Assembly (NCBI GenBank): GCA_009760885.1
Contig: CM019692.1
Coordinates: 49,939,430-50,003,429 of the forward strand
DNA from: Achatina immaculata
Lineage: Eukaryota > Mollusca > Gastropoda > Stylommatophora > Achatinidae
Direction: 5' to 3'
Length of the DNA: 64,000 bases
Shown: one piece after another, positions 9,444 to 21,150 of the stretch
Layout of the letters: every line of letters begins with the position of its first letter
Position numbering within the stretch: position 1 is the first letter of the stretch
The notes under the pieces: model-generated
Seen by the model: only the letters and a program-made list of their open reading frames with translations
What the model was told of the DNA's origin: nothing
The model's database searches: none
Translations under genes and position numbers: made by a program

Positions 9444-10671
9444 ATGTTGGGGATAAAAGGACAAAGTTGAAATTTGTCGTCCACATGAAACGTGGCTGCC
9501 AGGAATCATTCTGAAATTGTGTACTCTTATCTAATGGCAGTCTTGCGTTCTTTTGACACCTTCTCGTTTTGCGAGGCCCGATGAAATCTTCAATCACGTG
9601 ATTTAGATTATACCTGTGCTGTCAGAAAGGGTGTGATGGTGTGACCCTTACTTGCCGGGCTCCTGTAGTACAGCTGCTTCATAAATCTCGCGGTACATAA
9701 ATGTAGACGCTTGTTCTTGCATGCGTCGATACGTTCTGCGCTTCTTTAAGAGGGAAACCTTTTTTTTCTTCCTTAGTTTTTACCTCGCATCTGAAAAACG
9801 TTAATCGTTGTGTCAGAGAAGCTGTTATGTTGATGGTGTAGTTACCGAGGCCAGGGAAACACTGGGGAGGTCAAAACCTTGTCTTTGTGCAGTTCTTATC
9901 TGGAGTTCGTCGACTTATCTGAACTCTGGATATGAACTCAAGTCGAGAGATGGAGAATTTCTAAGTCGACTCCACTCCTGGCTTAAAGACACAGACTTCA
10001 GATGAACTATTTGACATCTTGGCTCCTCCCATGACATGCTGTTGCGAAGGAATGAGATCGTGCTCTTCGCGGTAGATGAGTCTATAAATGAATCTTTTTC
10101 TTAGAATCTGTTCTGAAAGTCAAAGAAAACGGCTAAAATCAACATTTCACCATGGTTCGAGATCTTTCCCATCATGTCGGCTACAGTGGTTTAAAGTGTG
10201 CATCTTCAGCGAAACAAAGATTTTAATCCCGTTTAAAAAAAAAAGCACAGAACAATATTGCTGCCAAGAACACACAAATATAAATGCAAGAAATCCAACT
10301 CCGCGATGAGCAGACTTCTTCAGGCAAGAGACATCCTTATGAAAGTCGTTTTCCCAGAAGTTGAATCTCCTCATTCTTTCACGGACATCGTATTAATCCA
10401 TACAATGGGGAGAAAAAATTTTGTTCAAACCAAAAATCTTTGACATAATTATCTGATTAATTTTTTATATATTTTTATTACGTAAATTATAATATTCATG
10501 TTGTATTTTCTCGTACATTTGCTTGTGCCAGTAAAGCATTGTTCATATTTCTATCACGTGCCTGTATTCTTTCTTTCCACTGTTCTCTATCAATTCTACA
10601 GCATGGAATACATCATGAGTCCCCAGCTGCTGTCTTCGCCACAATGGTATATTACTCCATTAATTTGAAAA
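9444..10671. other. Unassigned
   Basis: Several short open frames occur on both strands (for example 9808-10005 plus and 10147-10374 minus). None shows a family motif, and I do not support them as genes. The minus strand near 10500-10640 reads open for a short stretch and could be host or repeat sequence. Confidence 0.45.
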
Positions 10672-11620
10672 CCACATTGACGTTTTCTTCTATTTTCTTA
10701 AGAAGTCTGCCATTTTGATTTTTAATAGAATTTTACTGGCATGACTAATCAGGGCAATAGTTCTGTAGTTTGTGCATAATTTCAAGTTACCTTTTTTTGG
10801 CAGTGGTATGGATACAGTTATTTTCAATTCTTTTGGCCAAATAGCTGAATGCCATATCTTTTTACATAGAATATGATATGTATTTGCACATTCCTTTCCT
10901 CCTGCTTTAATAAGTTCAGCTGTTATCTCATCACATCCCGATAATTTACCATTTTTCAGATTATTTATTGCCCATAAAACTTCTTATATTGTCGGTTCGG
11001 GTTCTCTCTTCTCCAATAATAATTCACACTGTTGATTTCTGCTTTCACAGTCGGTTGTTTCATACATTCCTCTGCAATATTTCTTCCATCTTTCTAGAAT
11101 TTCCTCTGTCTCTGTCAAGGTATTCCCATCTCGTCACAAATTACATTAAACTTAGGTGTGACATTTTTAATCAATGTCTTCATTTCTTTAAATATTTCAC
11201 TGTCTCTTCCACACTTCTGATGTCCTTCTATTCTTTCACAACAATCCTGTATGTATTGTTTTTTGTTTTTTCTTATTTTTCTTCTTATTTCTGTTGTTAA
11301 AGATTTATATTCCTCTTTGCTGTTCTTCGTCACTTTCCCTTTCGTCTTCATTTCTCTTTTTATTAGTTCTAGTGTGCCTAGTGTAATCCATCTATTCTTC
11401 TGTGTTTTCTTTACTGGAATCACGTCTTTAGCTGTTGTTATTACGATATCTCTGGCCTGCGTATCTAATTCATCTGGTGTCATCTCCTCCTGTACAGCCA
11501 TCAGGATTTCGAAACGGTTCTTCACTTCTATGCTGCATTGTTCTGTTATTTTTGTAAGATCAAAGTGGAGTGGTCTTGACCCCCTAACTGTCTTTTCTTA
11601 TCTTTATCTTCATGTCTGCC
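10672..11620 (-). mobile_element. LINE-A copy A3, inverted 5' segment
   Basis: The minus strand encodes the segment between the endonuclease and the reverse transcriptase (11115-11525, with FEILMAVQEEMTPDELDTQA and IPVKKTQKNRWITLGTLELI). After stops it continues into the start of the RT (SHASKILLKI and LLKKIEENVNVV). Compared with A4 it ends before the QAGFRQG block. It lies head to head with the plus-strand 3' segment at 11621, as expected for a LINE copy inverted by twin priming. Confidence 0.82.
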
Positions 11621-12511
11621 TTACTTATTTAACTTGTATATTGAAAATATAATGAGGAATGTTAAAGAAGATGTAGATAAAGAATATTTCGATGCCATAA
11701 CAATTGGAAGTTATGAAATATCAGAGATTAGATACCCTGATGACGCAGTATTACTGTCTACAACGCAAAAAGGAATGGAAAAACTAATTATGTCAGTCCG
11801 TTAGAATAGTGAAGAGCAAAACCTCTATCTTAATGTGAAGAAAATTAAAATGATGACAACTAACAAAACAAACAAGGTAGCTGATATATGTATCAGTGAG
11901 GAAAAAATGGAAAAGGTGGAGAGTTTTTAATATCTTGGATCATTACTAATAATGGAGATACAATGAGATACATTAAAAGGAGAACATATACCGCTCTTCA
12001 GAAAGTAAAACAGCTAAAGAAGCTGTTTAGAGGAACAGACAGAACTACAAAAATAAGAATTTTAAGGTCATGCATCTTTCCCATCGCAACATATGCCTGT
12101 GAGACCTGGACACTTAACAAAACAGCCGAGAAATACATAAATGTCTTTGAATGTAAATGCTACAGAAGAATTCTTCAAATATCACGGACACAGAAAAGAA
12201 CAAATATATCCATACTATAAGAATTTAATATTGAAGAAGGCTGGCTAGTAAAGAAGATTAAAAAGAGAAAACTTAAATATTTTGAACACTTTAAACTTTA
12301 TGATAATTTAAAGAAGACAGTCTTAGAGGGGTACATAATGGGAAAAAAAATAAGAGAGGAAGATCAAGGCGAAGATGGCTGCAAGACATCGTTGATGATC
12401 TGCAAATGGACGCATCAACAGCAGGCCATCTTGCTCACAACCGAGTGGCCTACAGGAGAGCTGTTAGTGAGGCAAAGTTCCGCAAGGGATATGCAAATGA
12501 ATGAATGAATA
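11621..12511 (+). mobile_element. LINE-A copy A3, 3' segment
   Basis: The plus strand resumes LINE-A at YLFNLYIENIMRNVKED. It runs through the catalytic block RYPDDAVLLSTTQKG (YADD changed to YPDD), KRRTYTALQKVKQLKKL, IFPIATYACETWTLNK and CKCYRRILQIS, then the GRSRRRWLQDIVDDL region and a (GAAT)n tail. Several stops and frameshifts interrupt it, for example after ...MSVR and before ISWI. With the inverted segment upstream it makes one insertion of about 1.84 kb lacking roughly the middle of the RT. Confidence 0.85.
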
Positions 12512-12570
12512 TGAAAAGCAGTAGATTAATTAATATCTTTTCTTATTCGTTTTAAGATTTTCATTATGGT

Positions 12571-12606
12571 CCCCCCCCAACACACACACACACACACACA
12601 CACACC
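12571..12606 (+). repeat. C-run and (AC)n microsatellite
   Basis: Eight C followed by (AC)n, immediately upstream of the LINE-D fragment. Confidence 0.95.
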
Positions 12607-12619
12607 TTTGAAAACTGGA

Positions 12620-12955
12620 AGCAACAGTGATGTTCTTTAAGAGAAAGTCTCAACAAATGCCCTCGACGGACAGAGAAACAAAAGAAGAGGTCCTCAGAGA
12701 AATTTCAAAACAAGGAAAACTAGTTAAAACTATAAGAAAAAGACATTCAAGAGACATGAGAAGATTGGAAATTTCAAGGGAAAATGAACGAGAGAACGGC
12801 CAAGAGAAAAAATATCTCAGTGGACTGACGAAGTGGGATGGAGGAAAAAAAAAAAAGAAAATCATTGAAACTGATTGGAAGCGTCAAGGATCGCACAAGA
12901 TGGAGAAGCAGTATTGGCAAAGTTATCCGACAATGTACATAATAGTATTAAATTT
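12620..12955 (+). mobile_element. LINE-D copy D1, RT C-terminal fragment
   Basis: The plus strand encodes RETKEEVLREISKQGKLVKT followed by IRKRHSRDMRR, QEKKYLSGLTKWDGGKKKKK and, after a frame change, KDRTRWRSSIGKVIRQCT with two stops. This block order resembles the C-terminus of a non-LTR reverse transcriptase. A related copy on the minus strand at 27.3-27.8 kb shares TNEEVLKEVSEQ and QEKNISVG. It is frameshifted and dead. Confidence 0.65.
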
Positions 12956-13038
12956 TCCAAAATGGTATTGACGCATATGTACGTGAATTGTTCATTGAAA
13001 ATCGTTGAGAATTTACAAGATCTTATAAAGATCTTATA

Positions 13039-13210
13039 CAGGGTGTTCTATAAGTAACTGTGCACTAACCCTGTATCGATTGCGGCACCGTAGTGATATC
13101 TTAATGTCTGCGGTATCTAGTCACATCCACCTGCAGCAGTCATTAAGATATCACTACGATATCGGAATCGATACTGGGTTAGTTGCACAGTTATTTTCCG
13201 AACGCAACTG
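13039..13210. mobile_element. 172-bp palindromic mariner-like MITE
   Basis: The two halves are inverted repeats over nearly the whole length. Both ends read CAG-G-GTTC...TAACTGTGCA-CTAACCC, the inner arms share GTAGTGATATCTTAATG, and the loop is only about 35 bases. TA dinucleotides flank it (13037-13038 and 13211-13212), as expected for Tc1/mariner-mobilised MITEs. It has no coding capacity. A transcript would fold into one long hairpin. Confidence 0.85.
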
Positions 13211-13212
13211 TA

Positions 13213-13504
13213 TGGAGCAGTTTCTAGCGTTTGGCTGATTCCATCAATATTTTATGTTCAAAATTTACAACAACAAAAACAGGCTACGTTGTGATGCAAT
13301 GTCAGTTTATTTGAAGATGGGCACAAATCATAGGTAAACCTCTGACATCTTTAAACTCACAGCCTAGCATTGGCTGCAGGAATGCTCTGCACACTTGACC
13401 ATCAGTTACACCAGGCCATACCAGTCTGTATGGCAATGTCTGCAACTTGAATCCGATTGATATACCCAATCTTCAAGAGTATTCAACTTAACATGTGAGA
13501 ATGT

Positions 13505-13506
<2 letters not shown>
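13213..13506. other. Unassigned
   Basis: No recognised content. Confidence 0.5.
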
Positions 13507-13547
<41 letters not shown>

Positions 13548-13617
13548 AAAAGAAAGAAAGGAAGAAAGAAAGAAAGAAAGAAAGTAGAAGAAGGAAGAAG
13601 AAGACGAAGAAGAAGAA
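13507..13617 (+). repeat. (GAAA)n grading to (GAA)n
   Basis: A purine-only tract of about 110 bases. Confidence 0.95.
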
Positions 13618-13874
13618 AATATTACTTTTGCTCTTGCCATCTTCTGTTCTAGTCTTTCAGTTCCACTCTTTTTACCCCGTCAGATGAGCATGTAAAGTAC
13701 TAATTTCGCGTAAAATTGTGGGGAAAAAAAGGAAAGTCATAAAAAAAGACAAGTTTATCCGCTTTCGTTAAATAATACAGAAATGCATCATACAATACTG
13801 AAGGCTTATCCCAAAGCTACCGCTTGTTTTTAAACTAAAATAACGTAATATAAATTAAAAGTACTGTTTTAACG

Positions 13875-14022
13875 TTACCGACTGAACACGTTAATTAATA
13901 AATTCTGAAGACGTTAACTGATAAACTCTGAACACGTTAATTGATAATCTATGAACACGTTAAATGACAAACTCTGAACACATTAATTAAGAAACTCTGA
14001 ACACGTTAACTGATAAACTTTT
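13875..14022 (+). repeat. Minisatellite, about 23-bp unit
   Basis: Six to seven units of the type CTGAACACGTTAATTGATAA with point changes. Confidence 0.88.
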
Positions 14023-14825
14023 GGTTGTCATAACACCGCTTAATGGTAAAGAAAGAAGGAAATGGACATCGCAATATCGATATGTTTTCCAGGGCTGGAA
14101 ATCGTGGGTTCTGTCCCTGACGACAGGTCACCACGGTTCTCAGTTGTGGCACGGAGTGCGTGCACCATGCCCACATCTAAGTTCACCGAAGTTGATTGGA
14201 ACAATTATGTAGTTGTTTTTTTTTCCAAAGTGAGGCAATGATTTAAGAGAACAGCGCATGCGATTCTGAATACTGCAACTTACTTTATCTAGAAAAGTAA
14301 CAAATTGTTTCATAACATGAAATTTTAGACTACACTCAGAAGAATGAATAACTACTAGAATAACTACAGCTGTGTGCTTCAGCCACACCAGGTCATAATC
14401 AGTTTAACTTGACAAGTTGTCAAACTGATGTTTTTAAAATATATGCTTTTCTTTTCTTTTTTTTTCTTTTCTCACTTTGCCTTTTTTAAAAATAATTTCA
14501 CACAAAAAAACTTACGCATTTAGAGTTCGGTTTGTACTATTGTCATCATCATTATCATCATCAACCCTCTGTATTCCCAATGGAGCATACGGCATCAACA
14601 AACGTTCTCCAGCCTATCCTGAATTGAGCATGACGGTATACCTCAAACCATTGTCTTTCCTGCTTCCTTTAGTTCTTCCTGTCTTGTGCGTCTCCATGTC
14701 TCAAATCTCCTGTCCTTGTTCCTTGAGGTGTCCAAGTCAAAGGGGTGTCTTGTTCTTTCTATTCGTAGTACGTACCGTTTTACTGCCAAAAGATTATGGC
14801 CCACTAAACTGATTGCAAGGGAAAT
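14023..14825. other. Unassigned
   Basis: Short open frames (for example 14477-14812 plus) show no family motif. A CAT/ATC stretch lies near 14540-14560. Confidence 0.5.
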
Positions 14826-15300
14826 GTCTTATATTCTGCTTTTCATGAGTAAGACCTGTCTTATGTTCTACTTGGTAAGAGTATGACCTGTCTCATTTTC
14901 TACTTGATAAAAGTATGACCTGTCTTATGTTCTACTTGGTAAAAGTATGACATGTCTCATATTCTACTTGGTAAAAGTATGACATGTCTCATATTCTACT
15001 TGGTAAAAGTATGACCTGTCTTATGTTCTACTTGGTAAGAGTATGACCTGTATTATGTTCTACTTGGTAAGGGTATGACCTGTCTCATGTTCTACTCGGT
15101 AAAAGCATTACTTGTCTTATGTTCTACTTGGTAAGAGTTTGATTTGTTTTAAGCTCCACTAAGTAAGAGTATAATCTGTCTCATGTTGTACTTGGTAAGA
15201 GCGTGACCTGTCTTATGTACCACTTTGTAAGAGTTTGATCTGTCTTATGTCCTACTTAATATGACTTGTCTTATGTTGTACTTCGGAAGAGTGTGACCTA
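14826..15300 (+). repeat. Minisatellite, about 32-bp unit
   Basis: About 14 units with the core TATGTTCTACTTGGTAAGAG followed by TATGACCTGTCT. The central units are most alike and the right-hand units are the most degraded, as often seen at ageing array edges. Confidence 0.92.
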
Positions 15301-17373
15301 AAAGAGGTTGACTAGCAATTTTGTTTTATCATATCATAGTCTTGCGCCTCTTCCTTTGGTACAGGCTAACTGCTTGTCTATCCCCTGATTTGGGCCTCAC
15401 ACGAAAGCTAACAAAACTATCTCAGTGACTGTTTCCCCCCCCCCCCCCTTGAATCAGACAGAACAAATATTACCCACTCTGTCGATGCCCTTTGTATATT
15501 AGTATTGATTAGGTACCAATCTTGGTCCACAGCACAGTCAGCAATCCCTTTCCGTCCAATTTTCAAGTCCTCTGTCACTTAATTTATCACCATGGTGATG
15601 TGATTAAGTGCTACACCGCACAGTTCGAGAGCACTGTCGGGAATTAATTAAGCTTTCCGGACACATAAGGGAGTAGTGTATTGCCTACCTGTCTTCTTTT
15701 TTTTTCACATCAGGACAGTAATTATGTGACAGTATTAGACGTGAAAGTGTTAGTACTTTATGGGCGAAAAATAAAAGTAATTACGGGATTTTAAAATTAT
15801 ATTTTGAATTTACACAAAGATGTCATCGAAGGGTGTTGAAGAGATGGTGTCATCTACCATATTCTCGTTGCCTTATTCTGAGTCATTAAAAGAATGCAGT
15901 GGATCTGGTTTTGGCGATAAGATTCTCCTCAATATGTATTACAAAGAACTAGGGATGCGGTTTTGGCGACTATATTCTCCTCAACATGTATTAAAAAAAG
16001 AACTAGAGATGGTTTTGACGACTAACTCCTCCAACTGTTATATCTGCTAAAGAGAGCTGGAGATATGGCGTTTATATCTAAATGTTCTTTCACCTGCTCC
16101 ATGCTACTGAGCTATATAGGACCAAGTACAGAGTTGATGAATACACACTAAGTTATCTGTTCCATACGAATGAGACATACAGGGAATATGGCACATAAGA
16201 CTGGTATGCAGTGTCTTTTTTCCACAACTTGGTTGACTGGGACGCCTCCGAGTGGGACAGAACAAGAGACCTTCTTTTCTAGAGATGTGCACTACCCGCC
16301 CCGCTGCTCCTTCCCCCCCCCCCCCCCCCAAGAAAACAAGGAGGAACAGTCTGTATTTGAAAACATGAGCAAAAAAAAAATTCAATGGTTTTTTTCTCTT
16401 CCTGTGGTTGATTACGACAATGGAACATCGGTACAATCAACCTTTGAGGGAAACTAATTAGCGAAATAAAAAGCTGCAGCAGGATTGGGACACCAGAAAA
16501 ACCCAGCTGACATTCACATACCTTCACAACTCCGCCTCAGAAGAGAAGAACCACTATTTAAAATTAAATTGGAATTAAAATATTTGCATTTAAATGGAAA
16601 GGAAATGGCATATCAGGTTTTAAAAAAAAATCACTGCACAACGTATCTCCCAGCGTCGATGTCACTTGAGCACTTCCAAAAATAATCTTTTGGCTGGTAA
16701 AAATAACCCCGTTGCGATAGTTATACAGCGCATTTCATGTAGCATCCAATAAAGTGTTATTTCACTAAACACCAGCCTACAGTCCAATTTGTTCACTTTT
16801 GCAAGAGTAGCGACCAAGTAAACACGGATACTGTTATCGCCATTTTCGTCAACTGTGAAGTCCGTGGTGTAATTCGTTTTCTGAAGGCTGAAACACACAG
16901 CGCCGCCTCGATTTATCGTTGATTGTTTCGTGTGTATGACGATAGCTTAATGAGTGATAGTTCCGGGAAGGATTGGTGCAGGAAATTCACGGATAGGCCC
17001 GCAGATGTTCATGAATAGAGGGGAAAGAATGGCGTGCGATTGTGACGATGAATTTGTTCGAAAAGTTTGCCTCACCTCCCTCTCGCCTACTTCATTTTTT
17101 TTTAAAGACCGGACTATACGCAAAGCCGTTATCATATTTTCAGCAGGATAAAGATCTGGCTCGATGCCCACTGCTTCTAAACCAACGAGAAGCTTATGTA
17201 TGGAGTTAACAACTGGCTGGATACCCTGGCAGCGCAATTTTTTTTTTTGGTGAGAGATTGCAAAAGGTGATACTGTGTTACAAGTAACTATATTTTTTCA
17301 TGTATGGAAGAGTGATGCGACTGTGTATGTAAATTTTATATGTAATATTTTTTTTCTCCATATTCGTCTTTTT
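15301..17373. other. Unassigned, with C-tracts and a short tandem duplication
   Basis: C-tracts lie at 15436-15449 and 16313-16329. Between about 15900 and 16040 a segment with GGTTTTGGCGA and TTCTCCTCAA-ATGTATTA is repeated about two and a half times, giving an open frame of little weight. The minus frame at 16947-17237 and others show no recognisable motif. Confidence 0.5.
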
Positions 17374-17455
17374 CAACCAGTTAATCGGAGGTTGATTCTG
17401 AACCTTGAAAACCTCAACCAGTTAATCGGAGGTTGTTTCTGAACCTTGAAAACCT
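17374..17455 (+). repeat. Two-unit tandem duplication, 41 bp
   Basis: CAACCAGTTAATCGGAGGTT begins at 17374 and again at 17415, followed each time by TTCTGAACCTTGAAAACCTC. The two units are nearly identical. Confidence 0.92.
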
Positions 17456-17908
17456 CATATACTCAAGCGGAACAAAGACTGTCGGACAGCACAACAGATC
17501 TTTTTTTTTCAACTAAATGAAAACACATAAATGTGGATCTGAAAGAAAAAAAATGCACGTTGTATCATGTCGAATGGAAATATTGTTATGTTTTTTGACA
17601 TAATTATCTTTTTTTACATTAACGAATTTTTTATGTTTCCTAGTGAAGTCTCTTTGTCGAGAAGATTACTTTTTTAACTACACAGTTCTTTACCTTACTT
17701 TCCTAGTTTTATTTGTTATGTATCATTAAGATGACGTGTTTTATATCATTTTATTTTCCTTTATTTAAGAAACGAACCTAGCAGAGACATAATTTTTAAA
17801 TTATTATTTGTCGAAAAACGTTGAACTGGAACTGAGAAAAAAAATAAGAAGATGAAAAATATATTAACAAAAATTTGTATAGACATTAGTAGCATTTATG
17901 AAGGACAC
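17456..17908. other. Unassigned AT-rich DNA
   Basis: No recognised content. Confidence 0.5.
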
Positions 17909-18777
17909 ATTCATTCATTTGCATGTCCCTTGCGGAACTTTGCCTCCCTAACAGCACTCCTGTAGGCCTCTCGGTTGTGAGCAAGATGCCCTGCTGCTGA
18001 TGCATCCATTTGCGGATCATCAACGATGTCTTGCAGCCATATTCACCTTGGTCTTCCTCTCTTTCTTTTTCCTGTTATGTACCCTTCCAAGACGATTTTC
18101 TCTAAATTATCATGACGTTTAATGTGTCCAAAATATTTATGTTTTCTCTGCTTAATACACTTTACTAGCCAACCTTCTTCAATATTAAGTTCTTGTAGTA
18201 TGGATATACTTGTTCTTTTCTGTGTCCATGGTATCTGAAGGACTTCTCTGTAGCATTTATATTCACAGGCATTTATGTGTTTCTCAGCTGTTTTGTTAAG
18301 TGTCCAGGTCTCACAGGCATATGTTGCAATGGGAAAGATGCATGCCCTTAAAAATCTTATTTTTGTAGTTCTGTCTGTTCCTCTGCACAGATTCTTTAGT
18401 TGTTTTACTTTCTGAAGAGTGATAGATGTCCTCCTTTTTATTTCCCTCACTGTATCTTCATTATTAGTTAGTAGTGATCAAAGATATTCAAAACTCTCCA
18501 CTTCTTCCAGTTTTTCGTCATTGATACATATATCAGCTGCCTTGTTTGCTTTGTCAGTTGTCATCAATTTAGTTTTCTTCGCATTAAGATAGAGGTTTTG
18601 CTCTTCACTGTTCTCACAGACTGACATAATTAGTTTTTCCATTCCTTTTTGTGTTGTGGACAGTAATACTGTGTCAACAGTATATCTAATCTCTGGTATT
18701 TCATAAACTCCAATTCTTGTGGCATCGTAATATTCTTGGTCTACATCTTCTCTAACATTCTTCATTATATTTTCAGT

Positions 18778-19494
18778 CATTCATTCCTTTGCATGTCCCT
18801 TGCGGAACTTTGCCTCCCAAACAGCACTCCTGTAGGCCTCTCGGTTGTGAGCAAGATGGCCTGCCGCTGCTGCATCCATTTCCAGATCATCAACGATGTC
18901 TTGCAGCCATCTTCGTTTCGGTCTTCCTCTTTTTCTTTTTCCCATTATGTATCCTTCCAATACAGTCTTCCCTAAATTATCATGACGTTTAATGTGTCCA
19001 AAATATTTAAGTTTTCTCTCTTTAATCCTCTTTACTAGCCAGCCTTCTTCAATATTAAGCTCTTGTAGTATAGATATATTTGTTCTTTTTTGTGTCCACG
19101 ATATTTGGAGAACTCTTCTATAGCATTTACATTCAAAGGCATTTATGTGTTTCTCAGCTGTTTTGTTAAGTGTCCAGGTCTCACAGGCATATGTTGCGAT
19201 GGGAAAGATACATGCCCTTAAAAATCTTATTTTTGTGGTTCTGTCTGCTCCTCTCCACAGATTCTTTATTTGTTTTACTTTCTGAAGAGCAATAGATGTC
19301 CTCCTTTTAATTTCCCTCATTGTATCTCCATTATTAGTTAGTAGTGATCCAAGATATTCAAAACTCTCCACTTCTTCCAGTTTTTCCTCATTGATACATA
19401 TTTCAGTTGCCTTGTTTGTTTTGTCAGTTGTCATCACAGGTAAGGAGGCGTCTTACTTCTCCTTTGATAGGGGATACCCCTACCCCGCTAACCG
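18778..19494 (-). mobile_element. LINE-A copy A5, nested in A4, with GC-rich 5' head
   Basis: A second LINE-A inserted into A4 within the sequence coding for LYTENIMKN. The 12-bp TSD TATATTTTCAGT lies at 18766-18777 and 19495-19506, and the uninterrupted site can be read in copy A3 near 11637. The element begins (minus strand) with a GC-rich head GGTTAGCGGGGTAGGGGTAT of about 55 bp that is absent from the RT frame. It then joins LINE-A at TGATGACAACTGAC and runs to a short (GAAT)n tail. The head matches the start of copy A6, so A5 appears to be an internally deleted element and not a simple 5' truncation. Confidence 0.88.
18781..19437 (-). pseudogene. Open RT C-terminal frame of LINE-A copy A5
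   Basis: A 218-residue uninterrupted frame, the cleanest LINE-A coding remnant here. It covers EEKLEEVESFEYLGSLLTN, KRRTSIALQKVKQIKNLWRG, FLRACIFPIATYACETWTLN, ECKCYRRVLQISWTQKRTN, ELNIEEGWLVKRIKERKL, YFGHIKRHDNL, GKRKRGRPKRRWLQDI and a final AKFRKGHAKE. These correspond to the thumb and C-terminal domain of a non-LTR reverse transcriptase. The finger and palm blocks, including YADD, are absent, so it cannot be an active polymerase. The openness suggests a young copy. The stop codon lies in the tetranucleotide tail. Confidence 0.85.
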
Positions 19495-21150
19495 TATATT
19501 TTCAGTATACAAGTTAAATAAGTAAGGCGACAATATGCACCCCTGACGGACCCCTTGTTTTATACCAAACCAAGTTGTTGTTTCACCATTTATTCTTACT
19601 GCTGCTTGTTGGTCTAGATACAGCAGTGATGTTAATTGTATCAAATGTGTTGGAGATCCTATTTTTTCCCATTTTCCCAAAGTTTCTGGTGTTGTACACA
19701 ATCAAATGCCTTGAGTAGTCTATAAATGATAAATATAGATTCACATAAACTCTGCATTTCTCTATTATTAATCTTATAATGAGTATATGATTTTTTGATC
19801 CTCTTCCTTGCCTGAAACCAGCTTGAACCATATTGACTTCTTCTTCTATTTTCTTACGAAGTCTACCCATTATGATTTTTAACAGAATTTTACTGGCATG
19901 ACTAATCAGGGCAACAATTCTGTAGTTTATGCATAATTTCAGGTTATCCTTTTTTGGCAGTGAATATAGTTCTTTTCCATTCTTTTGGCCAAATACATGA
20001 ATGCCAGATCTTTTTACATAGTGCATGATAGATTGTTGCACATTCCTTTCTTCCTGCTTTAATCAATTCAGCTGTTATCTCATCACATCCTGGTGATTTA
20101 CCATTTTTCAGATTCTTTATTGCCCATAAAACTTCTATTGTCGGTTCGGGTTCTTTCTGCTCCAATAATAATTCACACTGTTGATTTCTGCTTTCACAGT
20201 CGGTTGTATCATACATTCCTCTGCAATATTCCTTCCATCTTTCTAGAATTTCCTCTGTCTCTGTCAAGGTATTCCACATCTTGTCTCAAATTACATTTAA
20301 CTTGGGTGTGGCATTTCTCGTCAATGTCTTCATTTCTTTAAACATTTCACTATCTCTTTCACACGTCTGATGTCTTTCTATTCTTTCACAACAATCCTGT
20401 ATGTATTGTTTTTGTCTTTTCTTATGTTTCTTCTTGTTTCTGTTGTTAAAAATTTATATTCCCCTTTGTTGTTGTTTGTCACTTTCCATTGCGTCTTCTT
20501 TTCTCTACATTGTTTTATCAGTTCTAGTGTGCCTGCTGTAATCCATCCATTCTTTTGTGTTTTCTTTACTGGAACCATGTCTTTAGCTGTTGTTATTAAG
20601 ATATCTCTGGCCTGTGTAGCCACTGCATCTGGTGTCATCTCCTCCTGTACAGCCATCAGAATTTCGAAACGGTTCTTCACGTCTATACCGTATTGTTCTG
20701 GTATTTTTGTAAGATCAAAGTGGAGTGGTCTTGATCTCGTAACTGTCTTTTTTATCTTTATATTCATGTCTGCTATTAATAATTCATGGTCTGTGTCACA
20801 ATCAGCACCTGGTAAAGTTTTTGTTGATGTTATACTTGATCTCCACCTTCTTTGCACTAAAATGTAATCTATTTAATTCTTAGTTTTCCCATCAGGTGAT
20901 GTCCATATGTAAAGTGTTCTTGGATGTTGTTTAAAAAGTGTATTAGCAATCAGTAGCTCATTTTTCATGCAAAAAGCCATTAGACTGTCACCTGCCTCAT
21001 TTCTGTGTTGTACATATGTGAGAGACTAGTTGTAGGAAATTTCTTTGTTTCCTTGGCTTTCGTCCGTAGGCAGATTTTTCACCAGATTTTCCTGCACTTG
21101 ATGAGATAATCCACCAGTCCATATTCATTTCTACCTTTATCTTATTATAA

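Larger units (their letters stand above)
17909..21150 (-). mobile_element. LINE-A copy A4, longest copy, interrupted by A5
   Basis: This is the most complete LINE-A, read from about 21150 down to 17909 and interrupted by A5 at 18778-19494. Blocks in order: the C-terminal half of an AP-like endonuclease (NELLIANTLFKQHPRTLYIW, SPDGKTKN, GADCDTDHELLIADM, where TDH replaces the usual SDH); a linker; RT blocks (KNGKSPGCDEITAELIKAG, NYRIVALISHASKILLKI, VQAGFRQGRGSKNH, FIDYS, GVRQGCILSPYLFNLYTE); the catalytic block changed to YTVDT; YACETWTLNK; and a final GRPR region. The tail is (GAAT)n at 17909-17920. Stops, frameshifts and the YADD change show that it is dead. The N-terminal endonuclease half is missing, and the 5' edge abuts a 40-bp array. 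Confidence 0.88.
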
